DNA of 64,000 bases from Burkholderia sp. PAMC 26561 (GTDB lineage: Bacteria > Pseudomonadota > Gammaproteobacteria > Burkholderiales > Burkholderiaceae). Positions 51,458 through 62,100 of this stretch are shown here, one piece after another; the first letter of the stretch is position 1; the number at the start of each line of letters is the position of its first letter. Below the pieces are notes generated by a model, which searched no databases, was not told the DNA's origin, and saw only the letters and a list, made by a program, of their open reading frames with translations. Location: assembly GCF_001557535.2 (NCBI RefSeq), contig NZ_CP014315.1, positions 806,001 through 870,000 of the forward strand, given 5' to 3'. The position numbers and the translations under genes are program-made.

Positions 51458-52405
51458 ATGAGCGCAGCGCTGATTCCCAATACCGATGATATTGCCGTCA
51501 CACCGTTATCCGCGCATATCGGGGCGGAGATTCATGGCGTCGACCTGACGCGGCCGCTCGGGTCCGGGCAGGTTGCTGCGATTCGTGCAGCGTTGCTCAA
51601 GTGGCGTGTCGTGTTCTTCCGCGAGCAATTCCTGACGCACGAACAGCACGTGGCGTTTTCAGCGCAGTTTGGAGCGCTGACGCTCGGGCATCCCGTATTC
51701 GGGCATGTCGATGGTCATCGCGAAATCTATTCCATCTCGAAGTTCAGGAAAGCAACGCGCTTTGAAGGGCCGTCGCTCCTGCGTCCGTGGACGGGCTGGC
51801 ATACGGATGTCACTGCTGCGGTGAACCCGCCGTTTGCATCCATACTTCGAGGCGTGACCATCCCTCCATACGGTGGCGATACGCAATGGACCAATCTCGT
51901 GGTCGCGTACGAAAAATTGTCGGCGCCGCTGAGGGGTTTTATCGATGGCTTGCGCGGGATTCACAAGTTCACGGCGCCGGCGGGTGCAAGTGGAACCAAT
52001 GCATTCGAACAGGCAGTGAAAGAGCGCACGCTGGTAAGCGAACATCCGCTCGTGCGCGTGCATCCGGAAACGGGCGAGCGTGCGCTTTACGTGAGTCCGA
52101 GCTTCCTGAAAAGCATTGTTGGCGTGACGCCCCGCGAAAGCCAGGCGATTCTCGAATTGCTCTGGGAACACGTGACGCGTCCGGAGTTTACGGTGCGCTT
52201 CAAGTGGAAGAAGGGCAGTGTCGCGTTCTGGGACAACCGCTCGACCGCGCACCTCGCGCCTTCGGATATCTTCGATCTGGAATTTGACCGGCAGTTGTAT
52301 CGAACGACGCTTGTTGGCGATGTTCCGGTCGGACCGGATGGCCGTGCTTCAGTAGCGCTGGAAGGATCGCCGGTCGATGCCGCTGCGGCGGTTGAACTCA
52401 ACTGA
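51458..52405 (+). CDS. TauD/TfdA-family 2-oxoglutarate dioxygenase
   Basis: A 315-residue Fe(II)/2-oxoglutarate dioxygenase with the iron triad visible as His and Asp in GWHTDVT and His in NRSTAHLAPSD; DNRSTAH also carries the Arg that binds 2-oxoglutarate. Strong ribosome site (GAGGAGATGCACG). It is the second gene of a two-gene unit with the DszC/SfnB-like monooxygenase, and converges with the importer operon that begins at 58554. Probably releases sulfite from an alkyl sulfonate or sulfate ester. Confidence 0.88.
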   Translation: MSAALIPNTDDIAVTPLSAHIGAEIHGVDLTRPLGSGQVAAIRAALLKWRVVFFREQFLTHEQHVAFSAQFGALTLGHPVFGHVDGHREIYSISKFRKATRFEGPSLLRPWTGWHTDVTAAVNPPFASILRGVTIPPYGGDTQWTNLVVAYEKLSAPLRGFIDGLRGIHKFTAPAGASGTNAFEQAVKERTLVSEHPLVRVHPETGERALYVSPSFLKSIVGVTPRESQAILELLWEHVTRPEFTVRFKWKKGSVAFWDNRSTAHLAPSDIFDLEFDRQLYRTTLVGDVPVGPDGRASVALEGSPVDAAAAVELN

Positions 52406-52462
52406 CAGATCTGACAGATGGCGGGTGGGTTCGGGCTTTCAATCCCGATCTTACCCGCAACG

Positions 52463-53260
52463 TTACACCGCGCCCACCGGCGCATTGAAATCCGCCAGGA
52501 TATCGTCACGCAGTCGCACGAACGCGGGATCACTCTTCCGGCGCGGCCGCTCCAGCCCCACGTGCACCACCTTGCTTATTCTTCCAGGCCGCGCCTGCAT
52601 CACCACGACGCGATCCGCCAGGAACACAGCCTCGTCAACATCGTGCGTCACGAGAACCATGGTGATGCGTTCGCTCTCCCAGATGCGTTGCAGCTCGTTT
52701 TGCATCCGGCTGCGGGTAAGCGCATCGAGCGCGCCGAAGGGTTCATCGAGTAGCAACAGCTTGGGACGATTCACGAGCCCGCGCGCAATCGATACCCGTT
52801 GCGCCATGCCGCCCGACAACTGATGCGGATGATGTCCTTCATACCCCTTCAGTCCGACCAGTTCGATATGCTCGGCCACGGCGCGGCGCTTTTCCTCTTT
52901 GCTGCGTCCCGAGTTCCTGAGCGCGACGGCAATGTTCTGTTCGACATTGAGCCATGGGAACAGCCGATGATCCTGGAACACGAGGCCACGCGCGAGGTCC
53001 GTGGTGCGTATGCGCTCCCCGCCGAATTCGATATTGCCGTCGAACTGGTCGTCGAGACCCGCGATCAGGCGCAGCAATGTGGACTTGCCACAACCGCTCG
53101 CGCCGACGATCGCGACGAATTCGCCGCTGCTCACGTTCAGGTCTATGCCATCCAGTACCGGCGGCACGTTGATATCGCCCGCAAAACGCTTCGCTACACG
53201 ATGCAGGTTGAGCTCATTCGCCCGGGTTGCGGCAAGAGTCGCCATAAGTTCGGAATCCAT
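52463..53260 (-). CDS. ABC transporter ATPase (SsuB/TauB-like)
   Basis: A 265-residue ATPase with Walker A IVGASGCGKSTLL, Q-loop FQDHRLFPWL, signature LSGGMAQRVSIA, Walker B LLLLDEPFGALD and VTHDVDEA. The sequence order is that of nitrate/sulfonate/taurine importers. The ATG at 53260 is used because earlier in-frame codons overlap the permease gene. It is the last gene of the importer operon. Confidence 0.86.
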   Translation of the reverse strand: MDSELMATLAATRANELNLHRVAKRFAGDINVPPVLDGIDLNVSSGEFVAIVGASGCGKSTLLRLIAGLDDQFDGNIEFGGERIRTTDLARGLVFQDHRLFPWLNVEQNIAVALRNSGRSKEEKRRAVAEHIELVGLKGYEGHHPHQLSGGMAQRVSIARGLVNRPKLLLLDEPFGALDALTRSRMQNELQRIWESERITMVLVTHDVDEAVFLADRVVVMQARPGRISKVVHVGLERPRRKSDPAFVRLRDDILADFNAPVGAV

Positions 53261-53282
53261 ATGAAGTAAGAAACAGCGGGAA

Positions 53283-54098
53283 TCAGGCGGTCGGATCGCG
53301 AAACCAGCGCCGATGCACGGCACGCGCCAGCGAGTTCAACCCCCACCCGGTGATACCGATCACGATCACGCCGAAGACCACGAGATCCATGCGGAATTGT
53401 TCGCTGCCATCGACCAGCGTATTGCCAATGCCGCTGCCGGCAACCAGCAGATACTCGGCGCCGAGCGTCGCGAGCCACGAATAGATCAGCGCGAGATAGA
53501 CGCCTGTGAAGATGGACGGCAAAGCCGCGGGGATCACGATGCGCGTCACCGTTTGCCATTTGTTATAGCGAAACACGCGTCCTACATCGAGCAATTCGGG
53601 CGCGACCGCGCGAATGCCATCGCTCGTGTGCGCCACCACGGGCACAAGCGCTGCCAGCGACAAGAACACGACCTTGGCGAGATCGCCGAGACCGAACCAG
53701 ACCGAGATCAGCGGGATCCACGCAAACAGGGAAACCTGTTTGAACGTATTGAAGCTCGGCCCGACAAGCCGGTTGGCAAAAGGCGACACGCCAAGCAATG
53801 CGCCCAGCGCAAGTCCAAGGCTTGCACCGAGCGTAAATCCCGTCAATTCGCGCGCAAGCGATGCGGAAAGCGCGCGCCACAATGCGCCGGTTCTGACCTG
53901 ATCGACCGCGGTATGCCAGACCTGCGCAGGCGAAGTCATCATGCCGTGTCCCGTCACCGTGTTGCGCGACAGATACCACCAGGCCGCGAAGGCCGCGACT
54001 GGAATGACCCAGCCGCGCCAACGGCCGTTGTTGCCCGAAGCATCGGCGCCGGTAATGGCGCCGGAGCCGGATTCGAGTTCAAGAGACGATGCAGACAT
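53283..54098 (-). CDS. ABC transporter permease (SsuC/TauC-like), second of two
   Basis: A 271-residue permease with six helices and the EAA-type loop VGRVFRYNKWQTVTRIVIPAALP. AAGGAG precedes the ATG. It is 12 bases after the other permease gene in the operon. The presence of two different SsuC-type permeases with one ATPase and one binding protein suggests a heterodimeric channel. Confidence 0.86.
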   Translation of the reverse strand: MSASSLELESGSGAITGADASGNNGRWRGWVIPVAAFAAWWYLSRNTVTGHGMMTSPAQVWHTAVDQVRTGALWRALSASLARELTGFTLGASLGLALGALLGVSPFANRLVGPSFNTFKQVSLFAWIPLISVWFGLGDLAKVVFLSLAALVPVVAHTSDGIRAVAPELLDVGRVFRYNKWQTVTRIVIPAALPSIFTGVYLALIYSWLATLGAEYLLVAGSGIGNTLVDGSEQFRMDLVVFGVIVIGITGWGLNSLARAVHRRWFRDPTA

Positions 54099-54110
54099 AA
54101 GCCAGCTCCT

Positions 54111-54947
54111 TCATGTCAGCCGTGGCGGCGATAACCTGTTCTCGAGCAGCGTGAGCAACCGGTCTGCCGCATAACCGATCGCACCGACAATCAGCACCGA
54201 GGCAAGCACGAGATCCAGTTGAAACAACTGGCGCCCGTACACGATCAGATATCCCAGTCCTTCCGACGAAGCCACCAGTTCCACGACTACAAGCGTCAAC
54301 CACGCCTTGGTGAATGCAAGACGAATTCCGGTGCCGATCACAGGCACGGCCGATGGCAGGACCACGCTGAATATCGTCTGGAAGGGGGAGTACTTGAAGA
54401 CGCGCGCAACGTCGAGGTAGGCGGGGGGCGTCTTGCGAAATCCCTGCAGCGTGCTGAGCGTGACGGGCACCAGTGCCGCATGTCCAATCAACAGATACTT
54501 GAGCGGCTCGCCGATCCCGACCACGATCATCAGGAAGGGCAGCCACCCGAGAACCGGCACCTGGACCACGGCGTTGAAGCTCGGAAGAAAGTACGCCTCA
54601 GCGGTGCGCGACAATCCGAGCAAACCGCCCAAAAGCAAACCCAGCACAACGCCACCCGCAAACCCGATCGCGACGCGCGAGAGACTTGCGCTCACGTGCA
54701 TCCATAGGTCACCGGTTCTGGCGAGACCGCTGAGGGTATCGAAGACAAGCACGGGCGACGGCAGGATCTGCGCCGAGATCCAGCCGTAATGCGAGCCGAG
54801 TACCCATGACAACGCGACCGCAGCGGGCAGCAGCCACGGCAGCGCAGTCCAGCCGATCGAGCGTGCGGCAAGCACGGCACGGCGGTCTGCATGAAGTGTT
54901 TCAGATGGACTGCCGGGCAATAAAGCGCGGGCAATGCTATTTGCCAT
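54111..54947 (-). CDS. ABC transporter permease (SsuC/TauC-like), first of two
   Basis: A 278-residue permease with an EAA loop YLDVARVFKYSPFQTIFSVVLPSAVP and a conserved ISAQILPSP-like N-terminal stretch as in SsuC. GGAG lies 9 bases before the ATG. It follows the binding-protein gene by 40 bases. It differs substantially from the second permease, so recent duplication is unlikely. Confidence 0.86.
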   Translation of the reverse strand: MANSIARALLPGSPSETLHADRRAVLAARSIGWTALPWLLPAAVALSWVLGSHYGWISAQILPSPVLVFDTLSGLARTGDLWMHVSASLSRVAIGFAGGVVLGLLLGGLLGLSRTAEAYFLPSFNAVVQVPVLGWLPFLMIVVGIGEPLKYLLIGHAALVPVTLSTLQGFRKTPPAYLDVARVFKYSPFQTIFSVVLPSAVPVIGTGIRLAFTKAWLTLVVVELVASSEGLGYLIVYGRQLFQLDLVLASVLIVGAIGYAADRLLTLLENRLSPPRLT

Positions 54948-54987
54948 GGTCGGATTCTCCGTGGAATGCGTGCAGCAGCTAATGCGC

Positions 54988-56055
54988 TTACGATTTGATC
55001 GGCTTGCCGGAGGCGTCGAAGCGTGGCCAGTAGTTCTCCAGCTTCAAGGTCTTCAACGCCTGGTCGAGGTACTTCGGTTCGAACCAGCCGTTCACGGTGA
55101 CAGGTTGACGGATCAGGTTCAGGCGCAAGGCGTCATCTGCAACGGATTGATAGCGGGCCACAATAAAAGGATCGAGCAACGGCGAACTGCGGTCCTTAAG
55201 CGACTGGTTTGCGTACTCCGATTCCCACGATTCGACCGGCACGCCGCTCTTCGCCCAGAGCGTGAACAGCGCACCTCGATTCGGTTCTTCCGATGACCAT
55301 TGCGCCGCCTGGACCACCGACGTCACGACTTTTTGAACGACGTCCGGGTGATCGCGCTCGAAGTCATCGAGCACGAGCAGATGCGCCTGACGTGTGTACT
55401 GCAGGCCGCCATCACGTGACGCATAGATGATTTTCGCGAGTCCCTGGCGTTGCAACTTGAAGAGCTTGAAGTCGAGGAACACGGCATCGACGCCTTTCGA
55501 TGCCAGCGCTGCTTGCGAAGCGGCATCGTCGAGATTGATGACACGCAGGTCCTTCTCGGACAATCCGTTGACCTTCAGGACGTTGTCGGCGACGAGCTGA
55601 AGATTGGTGCCTCTGAATATCGCGACCCGCTTGCCCTTGAGGTCCTTCACTGTCTTGATGTCGGAATCGGGCGGCACGGCGATATAAACACCAGTACGTA
55701 CATTCGATTCAATCAGCAACTTGGTCTTGAGTCCGTTCGCTCGCCCGAGTACGGCGGGCAGATCGCCCTGATAGGCGAAGTCGATCTGATGGTTTGCAAG
55801 CGCTTCGTTGACAGCGGGCCCGGCGCCCTTGAAAAAGAGCCACTGGACCTTGATGCCGTCGGGCGCGAGTGCATCTTCAACGCGATGCTGCAATTGCGCC
55901 GTCGCCGCGGGCGAGCCGCCGAAGACTGGCGGGTCGCCATAGCCTTGCGTGGCAACGCCTATTCGCACGATTGCCGGCCCAGCAGCAAACGCACCGGTGA
56001 CTGCGGCCAGACCGAGTGTGACCAGAAGAGTACGAAAAAATAGCCGTGTCGTCAT
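54988..56055 (-). CDS. periplasmic sulfonate-binding protein (SsuA-like)
   Basis: A 355-residue exported binding protein. The signal peptide FFRTLLVTLGLAAVTGAFA precedes AGPAIVRIGV. The mature protein contains WLFFKGAGPAVNEALANHQIDFAYQGDLPAVLGRANGL, typical of aliphatic-sulfonate/nitrate-binding proteins, followed by the two-lobe pattern. No ribosome site is obvious. It lies between the second TauD gene and the two permeases. Confidence 0.87.
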   Translation of the reverse strand: MTTRLFFRTLLVTLGLAAVTGAFAAGPAIVRIGVATQGYGDPPVFGGSPAATAQLQHRVEDALAPDGIKVQWLFFKGAGPAVNEALANHQIDFAYQGDLPAVLGRANGLKTKLLIESNVRTGVYIAVPPDSDIKTVKDLKGKRVAIFRGTNLQLVADNVLKVNGLSEKDLRVINLDDAASQAALASKGVDAVFLDFKLFKLQRQGLAKIIYASRDGGLQYTRQAHLLVLDDFERDHPDVVQKVVTSVVQAAQWSSEEPNRGALFTLWAKSGVPVESWESEYANQSLKDRSSPLLDPFIVARYQSVADDALRLNLIRQPVTVNGWFEPKYLDQALKTLKLENYWPRFDASGKPIKS

Positions 56056-56118
56056 TTATTGGAATGGAAAGTGGAGGGAAGGCCGCGCCGGATACAAATC
56101 AGCACGGCTGCAGCAGAC

Positions 56119-57036
56119 TTACCGGGCACCGCGTATCGCACGGCTGCGCTGGCCGTCGATACCGACCGGAACATCACCGTGTACCGTCGCGCGACGCACG
56201 ACACGGCGCGCGCTTTCATCGTAGTCGGCGACTGCATAGTGCTGCGTTGCCCGGTTGTCCCAGATGGCGACATCGCCCTGATTCCAGCGCCAGCGCACCG
56301 TGTTTTCGAGGCGGGTGATGTGATCGTGGAACAGTTCTTTCAGGCGGTCGGAATCGCGTTGCGACAAGTTGACGAAACGCTGCACGAAGTGACCGAGCAC
56401 GAGACTGCGCTCGCCGGTTTCCGGATGCACGCGAACTACCGGATGCTCGGTCTCATACACCGTCGAGGTGAATTGGTCGCGATACGCAAGCTCGGCGTCG
56501 GTGCTCGGCGCGCTGCGGTTCGCCGCGTAGTCGTAGGTGTTCGTGTGGATTGCCCGCAATGAATCGGCAAGCGCGCGCAGCGGCTCCGGTAGCCGTTCGT
56601 ATGCTTCCACGGTGTTCGCCCAGACCGTGTCGCCGCCAGCGGGCGGAATCACCACGCCGCGCAGGATCGAGATCTTCGGATAGGCTTCGACGAAGGTCAC
56701 GTCGGTATGCCACGAGTTCGCGCGATTGCCGTTCTTCGAGTCGAGTTCGAGCAGGCGGCTTGTGTTCGCAACCGACGGCACCGTAGGATGCGCCACCGTC
56801 TCGCCAAAGAGCCTGGCGAAGGCTTCCTGTTCGGCATCGTCGAGATGCGATTGCCCGCGAAAGAAGATGACCTTGTGCTTGAGCAGCGCCGCGTTGATTG
56901 CGGCGTGCGTGGAGCTGTCCAGATCTGAGCCGAGACGCACGCCACGGATTTCAGCGCCGATCCGGCCGCCGATCGCATGAATGTCGAGTTCGAGAGAGGG
57001 CTCAGCTTGCACTGCAGGCGTAGCAATGAGTGTCAT
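56119..57036 (-). CDS. TauD/TfdA-family 2-oxoglutarate dioxygenase, second copy
   Basis: A 305-residue dioxygenase with SWHTDVTFVEAYP (iron-binding His and Asp), ISILRGVVIPPAGGDTVWAN and DNRATQHYAVADYD (the second His and the oxoglutarate-binding region). AAAGGAAC precedes the ATG. It is distinct from the copy at 51458. In the operon with the binding protein and permeases, it probably acts on an imported sulfonate or sulfate ester. Confidence 0.89.
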   Translation of the reverse strand: MTLIATPAVQAEPSLELDIHAIGGRIGAEIRGVRLGSDLDSSTHAAINAALLKHKVIFFRGQSHLDDAEQEAFARLFGETVAHPTVPSVANTSRLLELDSKNGNRANSWHTDVTFVEAYPKISILRGVVIPPAGGDTVWANTVEAYERLPEPLRALADSLRAIHTNTYDYAANRSAPSTDAELAYRDQFTSTVYETEHPVVRVHPETGERSLVLGHFVQRFVNLSQRDSDRLKELFHDHITRLENTVRWRWNQGDVAIWDNRATQHYAVADYDESARRVVRRATVHGDVPVGIDGQRSRAIRGAR

Positions 57037-57189
57037 CGGATGTTCCTTTTAAAGGTGGAATGGCTTTTCTCATCGACGATGGCGAAAAGCTGTGGCGCCG
57101 ATAAATTGAAGCATCCGGACACGTGCGCGGCAACGAAGCGATTGGACTAAGCTTTACAGCTCGGATGCGGGAATCGATAGCACCGGCGT

Positions 57190-58554
57190 CTAAACCGCCA
57201 ACGCCGCCTGCCGTTCGGTTTCGTGACGATTGACCGGGCGCTTGAGCCCGAGATTTTCGCGCAGCGTATGGCCTTCATAGTCGCTGCGAAACAATCCACG
57301 ACGGCGCAGCTCCGGCAGCACCAGCTCGATGAAGTCGTCGAGTCCGCCCGGTAACGTCGGCGGCATCACGTTATAGCCGTCTGCACCGTAGTTGACGAAA
57401 CGCTCCTCGAGCTGGTCGGCAATATCCTGCGCAGTCCCGACGAGTTGCCAGTGACCGCGTGCACCGGCAACACGCAGGTAAAGCTGCCTGATGGTGAGGT
57501 TCTCGCGCCTTGCGAGTTCTATGGTCAGGGCCTGACGGCTCTTGCTTGCGTTGGTTTCGGGCAACTCCGGAATCGGGCCGTCGAGCGGATAACCGGATAA
57601 ATCGATACCACCGGTCAGGCCCGACACGAGCGCGAGGCCGACCACGGGATCGACCAGCGACTGCAGCGCTTCGAACTTTTCTTGCGCTTCGGATCGCGTG
57701 CGCCCGACGATCGGGAACACGCCGGGCATGATCTTGAGATCGTCCGGCTGACGGCCATGTACCGCAAGACGGCCCTTCACATCGGCATAGAAGTCGATTG
57801 CATCCTGCAGCGTTTGCTGGGCGGTGAAGATCACTTCCGCAGTGCGCGCGGCGAGGGCGCGGCCGGACTCGGACGATCCCGCTTGCACCAGGACCGGTTG
57901 TCCCTGCGGCGATCGCGCTACGTTGAGCGGTCCCTTGACCTGAAAGAAGCGGCCCTTGTGATCGAGCACGTGGCGCTTGTCAGGATCGAAGAAGCGGCCG
58001 GTATCTTTGTTGCGTGAGAAGGCGTCGTCTTCCCAGCTATCCCATAGCGCACGCACGACGGTAGCGAATTCGTCCGCGCGTTCATAACGCTCGGCGTGAT
58101 CGAAATGTTTATCGCGATTGAAATTCTTCGCTTCGTATTCGCTCGATGACGTCACCAGGTTCCAGCCCGCGCGTCCGCCGCTGATATGGTCGAGCGACGC
58201 GAACTTCCTTGCCACGTGATAGGGCTCGTTGAAACTGGTCGATGCCGTTGCGACAAAACCGATCCGCGTGGTCACGGCAGCGAGCGCTGACAGCAGGGTG
58301 ATTGGTTCGAACTGCGCGATATAACTGTGAGCGGTGCGGCTGAGGAAGTCGAGATTGTCGCCGCGTGTGCCCACGCCGTCGGCGAGAAAAATCAGGTCGA
58401 ACTTCGCGGCTTCGGCGGCCTGTGCAAGCTGTACGTAATGCCGGAAGTTGATGCCTGCGTCGGCCTGACTGTCAGGATGACGCCACGCTGCAATGTGATG
58501 TCCCGACGGATAAAGGAAAGCGCCGAGGCGTAGGTGTCCGGTTCGTTTTGGCAT
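57190..58554 (-). CDS. LLM-class flavin-dependent monooxygenase (NtaA/SnaA/DszA-like)
   Basis: A 454-residue flavin-dependent TIM-barrel monooxygenase. The N-terminus (LGAFLYPSGHHIAAWRHPDSQ) and ISGGRAGWNLVTSSSEYEAKNFNRD are hallmark stretches of the NtaA/SnaA/DszA subfamily. These enzymes use reduced FMN from a separate reductase to cleave C-S or C-N bonds. It is the first gene of the six-gene operon; the next gene starts 153 bases further on. No flavin reductase lies in this operon; the closest in the window is at 16644. Confidence 0.88.
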   Translation of the reverse strand: MPKRTGHLRLGAFLYPSGHHIAAWRHPDSQADAGINFRHYVQLAQAAEAAKFDLIFLADGVGTRGDNLDFLSRTAHSYIAQFEPITLLSALAAVTTRIGFVATASTSFNEPYHVARKFASLDHISGGRAGWNLVTSSSEYEAKNFNRDKHFDHAERYERADEFATVVRALWDSWEDDAFSRNKDTGRFFDPDKRHVLDHKGRFFQVKGPLNVARSPQGQPVLVQAGSSESGRALAARTAEVIFTAQQTLQDAIDFYADVKGRLAVHGRQPDDLKIMPGVFPIVGRTRSEAQEKFEALQSLVDPVVGLALVSGLTGGIDLSGYPLDGPIPELPETNASKSRQALTIELARRENLTIRQLYLRVAGARGHWQLVGTAQDIADQLEERFVNYGADGYNVMPPTLPGGLDDFIELVLPELRRRGLFRSDYEGHTLRENLGLKRPVNRHETERQAALAV

Positions 58555-59139
58555 TGTGCGTGGCGGTGACGTTAGGGCTGAGGCGGGTCTCTCGCCACGC
58601 GACGATTGCGACGGACGGTGGCATCGAGTATGGAAGCTGCAGCGTCGATTCGTCCGCGGTTACCTCAATCGATCCGCTGCATGCGAGTCCGATCATAAGG
58701 AGCGATGCAACGCAGTGGAACCGAGCATTGCTTCGATCGTTTCCATGCGTGGTGATTTACGCCTGAATGCTGGCTTACAGGTGCGACGCTCGTCTCAACT
58801 CGATGGTCGAACCCAGTTGATCGTAACGGTGCGCATCGGTTGGCATGTGTTCGCGGCGCTCGCACATCATTTCGTATTCCAGATGCCACCCTGACCCGCA
58901 TGATCCGGTTTTCGCGCGACAGGTAGCGGAGCTGGAATCTGGAACATTTGTCCAGTAGTGCATAATCGGGGCGCGGTCAGTCTGTCATCGCGCATCGGCG
59001 TTCGATCAATCCGAACCGGCGCCCAACGGACGCCCTTGCTTTCAATCGAGCTGCTTGAGAGCTGATTTCGTTTTTTGCTCCGCGTCGAGTGACCCGAGCC
59101 GGCGAATGTAAGAGGCTGCACATCGTCACGGGGGCATCG
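58555..59139. other. 585-base divergent intergenic region
   Basis: Lies between the sulfur operon (minus) and the hybrid kinase (plus). No gene is supported; short open frames here lack ribosome sites. It must contain the promoters of both units. No clear operator or hairpin was found. Confidence 0.45.
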
Positions 59140-62100
59140 GTGACAACCATCGGCACAAGAATCGAAGAACAGCCGGCATCGTTCACTGTAGTGGGCATTG
59201 GCGCGTCAGCCGGCGGCCTCGAAGCCATCTCCGAGTTGCTCGCCGGCATTGCACCGGCGAGCGGCATGGCCTTTCTCGTGGTCCAGCATCTGGCGCCGCT
59301 GCGGCCAAGCCTGCTCCCGGACATCCTGTCGAAACAGACTGCGATGCCGGTTATCGAGGCGCGCGACGGCATGAGCATCGAGATCGACCACGTTTATGTC
59401 ATCCCGCCCAACGCCAGCATGTCGGTCGCGGAGCGCCAGATCCGGTTGCGGCCGCGCGGAGAGACACTCGGCCCGCCAATGCCGGTCGACGATCTGTTCG
59501 ATTCGCTTGCCGCCGATCTGGGCGTCGATGCAATCGGCGTGATCCTGTCCGGCAACGGCTCGGACGGCGCGCTCGGGCTGCAAGCCATTCAGGGCGAAGG
59601 CGGCATCACCTTCGCGCAGGACCCGGCTTCGGCCCGTCACAGCAGCATGCCGCGTGCGGCAATCGGCCTTGGCTGTGTCGACAGCGTGCTGTCGCCTTCT
59701 GATATTGCCCGGGAAATCGGGCGCGTTGGCCGCTACCCGAAGCGCGCGCTCGACCAGCTCGAATTGATGGGACCTGCCACCGATCCTGGCGACCAGAGCT
59801 TGCGCCCTCTATTCCGGCTACTGCGCAACGCGTGCAATATCGACTTTACCTACTACAAGCGCGGTACCGTCCAGCGCCGCCTGTCCCGCCGCATGGCGCT
59901 GCGCGAGCTGACCTCGGTGAACGACTACGTCACGTTGCTCGATTCCGATCCCGTGGAAACACAGGCGCTAGGGCGTGACCTTCTGATTCGTGTGACCGAA
60001 TTTTTCCGTGATCCTGACACGTTCGATGAATTGGCCCGGACCGTGTTTCCGCGATTGATCGGCGCTTTGCAATCACCGGATCTGCCCGACTCGCGCACGC
60101 CCATCCGGATCTGGGTGCCGGGATGTGCAAGCGGCGAAGAGGTCTATTCCATCGCAATCTGCCTGATGGAGTATCTCGACGGGCGCGGTTCCAATATGCA
60201 AATCCAGTTCTTCGGCACCGACGTCAGCGTCGATGCGCTGAAGACCGCGCGCGCCGGCCGCTACATCGAGAACATTGCGCGCAACGTGTCGCCCGAGCGC
60301 CTCGAGCGTTTCTTTGTTCGCGATGGCGATCACTATTGCGTAGACAAGTCGATCAGAAGTCTCTGCACGTTTGCCCGTCACAACGTCGCAACCGACCCGC
60401 CGTTCTCGAGGATCGACCTGATCAGTTGCCGCAACTTGCTGATCTACCTCGACCCGATGCTTCAGCGCAACGTCATGCCGTTGTTTCACTACGCATTGGC
60501 GCCCGATGGTGTCCTGATGCTCGGACCATCCGAATCGGTTGGCGCATCTTCTGAGCTGTTCAGCGTCATTCCGAGTGTGGCGAGCAAGCTCTACATCAAA
60601 AAGCCGCGCCCGGGACGACCACGGATGGGCCTCCCTGTAACGAGGCCGACGCCGCAAATGAACATCGCTGCAACGCCCCTGGTCAGCGGCCGCGAAAATG
60701 CCTCGCGCGCCGAATTGTTGCGACGCGAAGTCGATCGCATGACGCTCGCGCGATACACCCCGCCAAGCGTGCTGTGCGATGAAGAGTTGAACATTCTCGA
60801 ATTTCGCGGCGATACCGCAGCCTTCCTCGTCAATCCAAGCGGTCCGCCGACCAGCAGTCTGAAGCGTCTGGCGCGACCGGAGGTCTTCCTTGCTGTTGAC
60901 GAGGCTGTCAGGCAGGCGCGCCTTGGAGCCACGGTCATTGCGAGACACGGGCTGCGCCTGAACAATGCGGCAGGCGGTGGACGGGCGCGCACTGTTGCGC
61001 TCGAGGTGCATCCGGTTCAGATATCCGACGTCCCCGGCCGGTTTTTCCTCATCTATTTCGAGGCGCCTGCGGAACGGGCCGCCACGCTGCGCTGGGCCAG
61101 CCGTGAATCATTGGTGAAAATGGCCGGGCAGGCCTTCCGGAATGCGACGGGACGTTTGGCTCAGACCGGCCACGGTGACAAGGATATTGAAATCGCGCGG
61201 CTGGATGCCGAGCTCGAAGGCAGCCACCGGCATCTTCTTGCCATGCTCGAGGAACACGAGACCGCGCGGGAGGATCTTCGGGCCAGCGAGGAAGAGCTGC
61301 TGTCGAGCAACGAGGAATTCCAGAGTACCAATGAGGAACTGGAGACCGCGAAGGAAGAACTGCAATCGGTCAACGAAGAACTGACGACCACCAACGACGA
61401 ACTGCGTTATCGCAATCATGAGCTGAAGAGCGCCATTGACGAGGCCGCTCGTGCACGCGATTTCGCGCAGGCCATTGTCGAGACCATGTCGGAACCGTTG
61501 CTCGTGCTGGAAGCCGATCTCAAGATCACGCTTGCCAATCGCGCCTTTTATCAAACGTTCCAGACTTCGCCGGACCAGACCATCGGCACGAAGCTTTATG
61601 ACCTTGGCAACGAGCAGTGGAACATCCCCGCGTTGAGGGAACTGCTCGAGGATCTGCTTCCGCAGAAAACGACCGTCCGCGATTTTCAGATCACGCATGA
61701 ATTTACCGGCATCGGTTTGCGCACGATGCAACTCAACGCAATGCGGGTTGCATGGCCGGCGCAAGCGCTCATCTTGCTGACCATCGCCGATGTGACCCGG
61801 CAACATCAGGCGTTCGACCGGCTCCAATCCGCCGATCAGCAGAAGGACGAATTCCTCGCCATGCTCGCGCATGAGTTGAGGAACCCGCTTGCCGCTATTC
61901 GCAACGGCTTGCAGGTTTGGGGAAGTGGCAATGCGGACATGGAGGGGCAGAAGATCGCTCGTGAGGCTGCGCAGCGACAACTGGATCACGAGATCCGGCT
62001 GGTCGAGGATCTGCTGGATGTATCTAGAATCACGCGCGGCATCATCGTTCTGAAGCCCGAGAAGATCGATCTGGTCGAGACCGTGCATCGCGCGGTGGAA

